Program-made: the position numbers and the translations under genes | The notes under the pieces: model-generated | Databases searched by the model: none | The model's input: the letters and a program-made list of their open reading frames with translations, nothing else | Told to the model about the DNA's origin: nothing | Part shown: positions 59,701-64,000 of the stretch, piece after piece | Layout of the letters: each line of letters begins with the position of its first letter | Numbering within the stretch: the stretch's first letter is position 1 | NCBI GenBank assembly: GCA_015064505.1 | Contig: SVSB01000005.1 | Coordinates: 1-64,000, forward strand | Reading direction: 5' to 3' | DNA from: Oscillospiraceae bacterium | GTDB taxonomy: Bacteria; Bacillota; Clostridia; Oscillospirales; CAG-272 | DNA: 64,000 nucleotides

Positions 59701-61227
59701 GAGCAGGCGCTTAAGGGACTTATTGCAGAGGTTATCGAGTACGACGGCGCTCTTGCGGAAAACGTCTACGCCGCCCGCAGGCGGATTGCCGCTATCACCG
59801 ATTACGATCCCGATCACGTGATGGCAATTACTCATTCATCAAGCGGAATCAGCAAGGCGATTGGCGACCGTCCCACCATCTATGCCTCCGGCGAATGGAA
59901 GGATAAGAACGGTACCAAGGCGTTTAATCTTATCGATACTCTTTCCAATATGATCGTTCTCCCCACGGCTTACGTTTTTTCTCCCGATATTGAGAATATA
60001 GATAATATCCTTGCGGTTCTTGATATGCAGGGCATACCCTACGTAAAGCTTGCTCCCGGCTCTACTCTTAACCTTCGCAAGTACAGCGGCGGATACGCAA
60101 ATACCGCCATCGGTGCTGCAGAAAACGTAACCTTCGAGAACGGTGCATACGCCGTTACCATGAATAACTGCGATGCATACCTTATTGCGTATCTCTTCGA
60201 GCCAAACAGCAACAGATTCTCAACCGCAGAGGATCATTCCATCAGCTTTGCGCATATGGGTTATATTTCCGACGGAGACGGACTTTACCGCTCCGAGGAA
60301 AACGGAGTTTATCTTAAGATCGCCGATATGGCTGAAAAGGGAAGCATCACTCACGCAAGCATCACCGTTGGAGTTGATCTCAAGGTCAATGCATTTGCAG
60401 AGCTTAAGGACGGCGTGGAGAACGCAACCGTTAAGTTTACCCTTGCCGGAGAAGAGTACGTTGCAAACGGTACCTACGATGAGACGGCAGGTCTTTACCG
60501 CTTCGTAATGCCCAATATGCCTCCTCACGGTATGACCGTAAAGATCAAGATGGAGCTTGTGGTTGACGGCAATGTCGTTGACACCGTAAGCGATTGGACG
60601 GTTCGCGGCTATTGCGATTATCTGCTTAACAGCTCCGATACCGAGCTTGGCGTAAGCGCCGCTACGAAATCAACTCTTGACCGTCTCGTTGCCGATATCC
60701 TTGAATACGGCGCAGCGGCACAGAATTATAAGGATTACGTTTCCGAAGACGTACCTCTTGCAAACGAGGGTATTACCACCGCATCGAGCTTTTCCGTGCT
60801 TGACTCATCCGTCAACGCCGCATCCATCACGAAATACTCCGATAACGGAGTTGAGTTCGTTTCCGTTGGAGTCAGATTTGATTCCGTTGTAAAGGTATTC
60901 TTCAGATTCAAGGCTGACGACCTTTCCGATCTCATGGTCTCCGTTGACGGAATACAGTACGATTCCGATGATTTTGAAGCTGTTGGAGACGGAGAATATA
61001 TCGTTTACAGCGATGCTATCTCCCCTCTGCATTTTGTAAGCGGGGTTTACGCAAACGTTTACCGCGGAAGTGAGATGTGCCAGCAGGTGATCTACAGCGT
61101 TGACAGCTTCGTATACGAGATGCAGAACGATATGGACGGCGAAGAGCTTTCCGAGATCGCTTTGCTCGCACGCAGACTGTACCGTTACAGCGTTTCCGCA
61201 AGAACCTATTTCAAGACTATCGGATAA
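56773..61227 (+). CDS. Secreted 1484-aa beta-helix protein with M14 carboxypeptidase-like domain
   Basis: Signal peptide 1-25 (ends GASAA). Residues 28-500 are a beta-helix-like region of Gly/Thr/Asn-rich strand repeats (GSGSCTFTGDVDLDIHG-like units), opening with the module also found at 1-2079. An M14 zinc-carboxypeptidase domain lies at about 655-1010: ligands in GGKHGNEPAG (His, Glu, about 773), NPNRDL, second His in DCHEDSG (about 858) and the catalytic Glu in GFLVETMRI (about 957), so it should be active. The C-terminal 200 residues match the end of the cohesin-like protein at 43966. No anchor motif was found. It is followed 11 nt later by a 41-aa companion peptide. Peptidoglycan or peptide trimming at the surface is inference. 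Confidence 0.85.
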   Translation: MKKILFVFVLCIVMLLPLFVMGASAADDVVFIGGEGDTYATIAEAAAALPATGGTVVVRGPVDHPTGSAVDLPAKPLVITSVYGGVDYAKTNGAYFGVGRTLNLYSTLTIENITMKHTATGIYGNIYARGNSLTLGEGITTVASSESKYTNVFGGFSGANNGTGHKPVITVKSGTWQNVYGGSYTGTFNGDPTVIMTGGKVVNVISGGGRFGNFTGNAKVDISGGETYLVVGGIYGVSGSSCTFTGDVDLDIHGNAKVAYNVYGASYYGGITFKGNIAIDIYGSAQLSRHVFGGCYGVAGKTNVTAGDKGIVITVAENASFIRPTDASNIISAGSSAGSVKGNVKVIIKDNVYYPGNVYAAGYSGSVDGDSTAIIYGGEVKVNFTAAARSGNVTGKATTEAYGGKIGYYTSSEYYGIVGTNTGTVGSASVLVDGADVAGAVKMNGATGTLTVKSGKIGSVTDKCVVDLTGAKELQVGGNLTVSTLTGGGTVIIPASASITADSFSGNLKLIISGSPVANQTYLTVADAASSGVLEYTPVDDETMEKQVGANITYSVKYSDRYDTTKVRIYYYNPDKNGTQPLIVLRSGVYTGGTKLTDYTSGTEDGKAYIEADLAPGLYSCKVYYGSGADDYRIKYFYVNGKAATASYDLPLAPYVENSWSENISSNLTDEVMALFGTEGLIGYNGFDTPTFDLENSVRTFMNNEALCAYVDKLGESCDHLYVYYPFKESAMGNRTPVLIFTNDAISGMSFDDAAAYIRSKGEREIVMITGGKHGNEPAGPEGTLVFSKDLCGDYGKEVLEKIGAIVIMPSVEVDNFQRFKRLTESGVNPNRDLLALFIESSANQVYVFKSFMPTVTIDCHEDSGNSEIDPTDLSVENLDDICIRYSSNFNSPLYYGGVLKEGSFDANEILGNKIMMDVIERTKEVGLRGSIYYSGSTVPNTSSTYPSVRGAYGFLVETMRIWTGTGRYERAVFGIEQALKGLIAEVIEYDGALAENVYAARRRIAAITDYDPDHVMAITHSSSGISKAIGDRPTIYASGEWKDKNGTKAFNLIDTLSNMIVLPTAYVFSPDIENIDNILAVLDMQGIPYVKLAPGSTLNLRKYSGGYANTAIGAAENVTFENGAYAVTMNNCDAYLIAYLFEPNSNRFSTAEDHSISFAHMGYISDGDGLYRSEENGVYLKIADMAEKGSITHASITVGVDLKVNAFAELKDGVENATVKFTLAGEEYVANGTYDETAGLYRFVMPNMPPHGMTVKIKMELVVDGNVVDTVSDWTVRGYCDYLLNSSDTELGVSAATKSTLDRLVADILEYGAAAQNYKDYVSEDVPLANEGITTASSFSVLDSSVNAASITKYSDNGVEFVSVGVRFDSVVKVFFRFKADDLSDLMVSVDGIQYDSDDFEAVGDGEYIVYSDAISPLHFVSGVYANVYRGSEMCQQVIYSVDSFVYEMQNDMDGEELSEIALLARRLYRYSVSARTYFKTIG

Positions 61228-61238
61228 GGAGGTTGAAT

Positions 61239-61364
61239 ATGGAAAACATTAAGAAAACTTACACGCCTCCTACTGCGGAGTTGGTTGTGCTTGCAGTGAA
61301 CGTTGAGACCGCATTGAGCGGCTTCAATATCGAAAGTAAAAATTCCGATTGGCTGTTTAGCTGA
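61239..61364 (+). CDS. Short companion peptide, YTxP...E..L...SG...DW type (copy 2)
   Basis: 41 residues, beginning MENIKKTYTPPTAELVVL and ending NSDWLFS. It has a perfect AAGGAGG 6 nt before the ATG and lies 11 nt after the large secreted protein, so it is surely translated from the same message. No signal, membrane segment or Cys. Its body matches the peptide at 45434 at identical length (34 residues from the Tyr). The shared pattern is YT-P--E-V-L, an S-G pair, and N-(S/T)-D-W near the end. Function unknown. Confidence 0.75.
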   Translation: MENIKKTYTPPTAELVVLAVNVETALSGFNIESKNSDWLFS

Positions 61365-61367
61365 AAA

Positions 61368-61744
61368 AAAGGGCGCTCCGCTTTTAGCGTGTTCTCCTTA
61401 ACGGAGAACACGCTAAAACTAAGTTTGCCCTTCGGGCAAGTGAAGTTATCTTCGATAGTGAAGTTCACTTCGTGAATGAAGTTTCGCCTTGCGGCGAAGT
61501 AAAGGCAAACTTAACTTCACTGTGAGCCCGTGGCGAACAACTTCACTGTGCCTGGCACAACTTCACTTTTGCGTCAGCAAAAACTTCACAAAGCAGAAAA
61601 AGAGAGTTAATGGCTTAAAAACCGTTAACTCTCTTTATTATTTATCGCCAGTTTCGCATTTGTTTTACAAATGTATCGGGCTGCGCCCATACCCCTATCT
61701 TATTTTTCCGATAAGAACATCACCCATTTGGCGGAGCGCCCTTT
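61368..61744. repeat. MITE-like multi-hairpin element with 14-bp terminal inverted repeats
   Basis: AAAGGGCGCTCCGC (61368-61381) and GCGGAGCGCCCTTT (61731-61744) are perfect terminal inverted repeats. Inside are: a 16-bp perfect hairpin (61382-61397 with 61403-61418); an AAGTTTGCC/GGCAAACTT pair (61421-61429, 61504-61512) enclosing small hairpins with TTCG-type loops separated by GTGAAGTT; then AACTTCAC repeats with small palindromes between; and a terminator-like hairpin (AAAGAGAGTTAA/TTAACTCTCTTT, about 61599-61637). No transposase or credible gene is present. Confidence 0.75.
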
Positions 61745-61746
61745 CT

Positions 61747-62910
61747 TTATTGCTTCATTGAATCGGCTTCTATATATTCGGAGATCTGCTTTTGAGAGAG
61801 ATGAGAGCTTATAAGCGTAATGAGCTGTTCCTTGTTTTGAACGTCTGCGATCTTCACGAGCCTTTTTATGCGGTAGAAGATAACGTTTTCGGATATGAAC
61901 AGACCCGCCGCCATTTTGCTGTACGGGATCTTGTTCAGCAGACCGCTTATAATCTGCAGATCCAGCTTATCGCAGGAGGCGAGCATTCTTTCAACGGCAA
62001 GGATGGTTTTGCTTGCCACGTCGTTCAAAAAGTCAAGCACCTTTTCCGTGGCGGCGGGCACGTATCTGCCGGAGGAGGGAAGCGCGGGAACCATATCCGC
62101 AGTGGAGCGGCGGATCTTCAGGGTTGAGGGCACTTTTGCGGTCATATAAATGTCGCTGTCTGTCTTGCGAAGAAAATTGTATGCAAATACCGCCTGTCTG
62201 CCAAGCTCTCCGTGATCTACCGTGACGGTGGTAAGGGGCGGATCTCCCATTTGCGCAATGAGATAATCTCCGAATGACGCCACGAAGATGTCTTCGGGCA
62301 CTTTTTTGCCTATCATCTCGAGCTTCTTAATAAGGAATCTTGCTACTATATCGTTAGCACAAACGAAGCAATCGTATCTGTCAACGTTCGGAAGCATATA
62401 ATCGAAGCATTCCTCAAGACCGCGCTTGTTGAAGTAGATCTCTTCTGCGTGTATATCGGATTTCATCCCTTGCAGATTTTTGAAATAATCGTGCTTTATC
62501 ATATCGGTGGATGATTTGGGATTTATTCCGTAAAGTGCGGCGCGCTTTCTTCCGCAAGCGGCAAGATAGTCCATTATTTTGCGCATTCCGTCGATATAAT
62601 CAACCATTACCGCAGAGCAGTTTGCACTGATTTGGGGATTCTGGTGGTTTACGAGCAGCATATGTACGTCGTGCTTGTAAAGAAGCTCCGCAAGCCGCTC
62701 CGAATGCTCAAGAGATGTTGTCAGAACCAAAAGTATGCGCTTGCTTTCTCCGCTGAAATAGTCTTCAATATCCGTGTTAAAAATATTGTCGCAATCAAGC
62801 AAAGCTACGGTGTATTTCTTTTTTGCGGCTTCATCGCAGATAGCGCGGTAGGATTGGGAAACCCAAAGCGAATCTCTGTAATCGGGATCAATATATACGT
62901 ATATCTTCAT
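61747..62910 (-). CDS. LacI-type sensor domain protein with C-terminal HTH
   Basis: 387 residues from the ATG at 62910 (GGAGG 5 nt upstream). Residues 1-270 form a periplasmic-binding-fold sensor as in LacI/GalR (FVCANDIVARFLIKKLEMIG; KVPEDIFVASFGDYLIAQM; PPLTTVTVDHGELGRQAV), but the usual N-terminal HTH is absent. Instead residues 310-365 carry an HTH-like segment (YSKMAAGLFISENVIFYRIKRLVKIADV), resembling PucR/FixJ-type helices. It is thus a domain-swapped one-component regulator, probably sensing a sugar and controlling the divergent DUF5107 gene (inference). Confidence 0.8.
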   Translation of the reverse strand: MKIYVYIDPDYRDSLWVSQSYRAICDEAAKKKYTVALLDCDNIFNTDIEDYFSGESKRILLVLTTSLEHSERLAELLYKHDVHMLLVNHQNPQISANCSAVMVDYIDGMRKIMDYLAACGRKRAALYGINPKSSTDMIKHDYFKNLQGMKSDIHAEEIYFNKRGLEECFDYMLPNVDRYDCFVCANDIVARFLIKKLEMIGKKVPEDIFVASFGDYLIAQMGDPPLTTVTVDHGELGRQAVFAYNFLRKTDSDIYMTAKVPSTLKIRRSTADMVPALPSSGRYVPAATEKVLDFLNDVASKTILAVERMLASCDKLDLQIISGLLNKIPYSKMAAGLFISENVIFYRIKRLVKIADVQNKEQLITLISSHLSQKQISEYIEADSMKQ

Positions 62911-63007
62911 AGCTTCCTCCGTACGTATATGCTAACATTTTCTTGCCTTACTTGTCAAGCGTGACGTCCTATAAAAAATCCCTGTAATTTTTACGGTCAA
63001 TTTGGTG

Positions 63008-63036
63008 TTGACACCTTTAAGGCAAATTGATAAAAT
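63008..63036 (+). promoter_or_regulatory. Promoter of the DUF5107 gene
   Basis: TTGACA (63008-63013), 17 nt and TAAAAT (63031-63036), 53 nt before the ATG. A minus-strand TTGACA-like box (62962-62957) indicates divergent transcription of the LacI-like gene. Confidence 0.75.
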
Positions 63037-63089
63037 ATAATCGTTAAGTTATGTGTAAAACCACGTCATCATGTAAAGGAGAAACAGAA

Positions 63090-64000
63090 ATGGCAAATAG
63101 CATCATTGCCGCAAGGGAAAAGATCGTTATCCCCACTTATCCCGAATCCCCTTGCGAAGAGCTGCCCATGTTTGCGGAAAACCGCGTGCATCAACGCTCT
63201 ACCGGTAACCCTTATCCCAATAAGGTAGTTATCAAGACCAGACAGAAGGAAAAGATCGATAAGGAGTACGAGGCTATCCGCCTTGAGAATGAGTATCTTG
63301 AGCTCATTATTCTCCCTGAGATCGGCGGCCGCATCTTCTCCGCCAAGGATAAGCGCACCGGCTACGATTTCTTCTACCGTCAGCACGTTATCAAGCCTGC
63401 TCTCATCGGAGCTCTGGGCTCATGGATATCCGGCGGTGTAGAGTTTAACTGGCCCTACCATCACCGCCCCTCCACCTTTATGCCCGTTGACAGCGAGATA
63501 GTCAAGGATGGCGACGGATACACCGTTTGGCTCTCCGAGCACGATCCCATTGACCGCATGAAGGGTATGGTGGGTATTCATCTTGATCCCGGTAAGGCTT
63601 ATTTTGAGACCAGAATGAAGGTCTCCAACCGCACGCCCATGCGCCACTCCTTCCTCTGGTGGGAGAACACAGCAGTTCCCGTTAACCCCGAGTATGAGAT
63701 CTTCTTCCCGCCGGACGTTGACTACGTAAACTTCCACTACAGAAGAAGCCACACCACTTATCCCATCGCAAACGGTATGTTCAACGGCTACCGTTATCCC
63801 GAGGGAGGCGTGGATATCAGAAAGCACTTCAATACCAAGTTCTCCACCTCCTACTTCTCTGCAGATTCCGATTACGATTTCTTCGGCGGATACGATAACG
63901 GAAAGAAGTGCGGTGTAGTACACGTTTCCGACCATCACACCTCCACCGGTAAGAAGATGTTTACCTGGGCTTACAACCAGCTTTCCCAGTCCTGGGAGAG
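63090..64000 (+). CDS. DUF5107 (aldose-epimerase-like fold) protein, 3' end outside window
   Basis: 303 codons are visible from the ATG at 63090 (AAAGGAG 8 nt upstream). The region includes LELIILPEIGGRIFSAKDKRTG, SWISGGVEFNWPYHHRPST and SFLWWENTAVPVN, the DUF5107 pattern of a galactose-mutarotase-like beta-sandwich; full proteins usually add TPR-like repeats after it. No signal peptide. It is read divergently from the LacI-like sensor and probably belongs to carbohydrate use, with the exact reaction unknown. Confidence 0.8.
   Translation, partial: MANSIIAAREKIVIPTYPESPCEELPMFAENRVHQRSTGNPYPNKVVIKTRQKEKIDKEYEAIRLENEYLELIILPEIGGRIFSAKDKRTGYDFFYRQHVIKPALIGALGSWISGGVEFNWPYHHRPSTFMPVDSEIVKDGDGYTVWLSEHDPIDRMKGMVGIHLDPGKAYFETRMKVSNRTPMRHSFLWWENTAVPVNPEYEIFFPPDVDYVNFHYRRSHTTYPIANGMFNGYRYPEGGVDIRKHFNTKFSTSYFSADSDYDFFGGYDNGKKCGVVHVSDHHTSTGKKMFTWAYNQLSQSWE

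Noticed and set aside
61368..61744. CRISPR array
   Set aside because: The GTGAAGTT/AACTTCAC units are short, inverted between halves and separated by palindromes rather than unique equal spacers; no cas genes.
61489..61761. 90-aa plus-strand frame in the 61.5-kb gap
   Set aside because: Made of the hairpin repeats, no ribosome site; not a gene.

Overview
The window looks like the chromosome of a Gram-positive, endospore-forming Clostridia-class bacterium, probably an uncultured gut or rumen relative of the Oscillospirales/Christensenellales. The supporting evidence is a forespore sigma factor of the SigG type, a Firmicutes-style division and cell-wall (dcw) cluster with a PASTA-bearing class B PBP, strong AAGGAGG-type ribosome binding sites, TTGACA-17-TATAAT promoters, the standard genetic code, and several secreted multidomain proteins and glycoside hydrolases. 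No plasmid, prophage or CRISPR signature was seen. The species assignment is inference.

Layout. 1-4800 (mostly minus strand): a truncated secreted beta-helix protein, a GH43-like glycosidase with a palindromic operator on its -10 box, a DUF1540 peptide and a degenerate ROK-type regulator. 4877-6790: sigG and asd, separated by a 21-bp perfect inverted-repeat terminator. 6958-13796: pcrA-rimM-trmD, then an O-antigen-ligase-like membrane protein and two DUF4330-like proteins joined by 4-bp overlaps. 13917-17175: HPr, uvrC, rsmD, coaD. 17183-30456: dcw cluster mraZ-rsmH-ftsL-PBP-murE-murF-mraY-ftsW-murG-ftsQ-ftsZ, preceded by MraZ-box repeats and lacking murD, murC, murB and ftsA. 30511-32042 (minus): a membrane protein and a YitT protein. 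32242-43809: DUF5711-cvpA, a ClpE-like unfoldase, a P-type ATPase-derived pseudoenzyme, mrp, proA, a GH105-like lipoprotein and wecB.

43966-53604: a cohesin-like secreted protein plus a 38-aa companion peptide, a lipoprotein, an Smr-like protein, an MscS channel, a glycosidase interrupted by TGA, another lipoprotein and an ABC exporter. 53660-54283: tRNA-Val(GAC) followed by two 60-nt tRNA-3'-end-derived structured repeats and other repeats. 54289-55646: an XRE regulator facing a Cys-rich lipoprotein across two near-identical operators. 55787-61364: an AraC regulator diverging from a 1484-aa secreted beta-helix/M14-peptidase protein plus its own 41-aa companion peptide. 61368-61744: a MITE-like multi-hairpin element. 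61747-64000: a LacI-like sensor with a C-terminal HTH, diverging from a DUF5107 gene that runs off the window.

The most novel signals are: (i) two homologous short peptides (45434-45550, 61239-61364), each immediately downstream of a large secreted protein sharing a C-terminal domain; (ii) a P-type ATPase that has lost its phosphorylation Asp and nucleotide-binding domain; (iii) the tRNA-tail repeats with compensatory base changes; (iv) the twin-operator XRE switch; (v) the 377-bp multi-hairpin element with 14-bp terminal inverted repeats.
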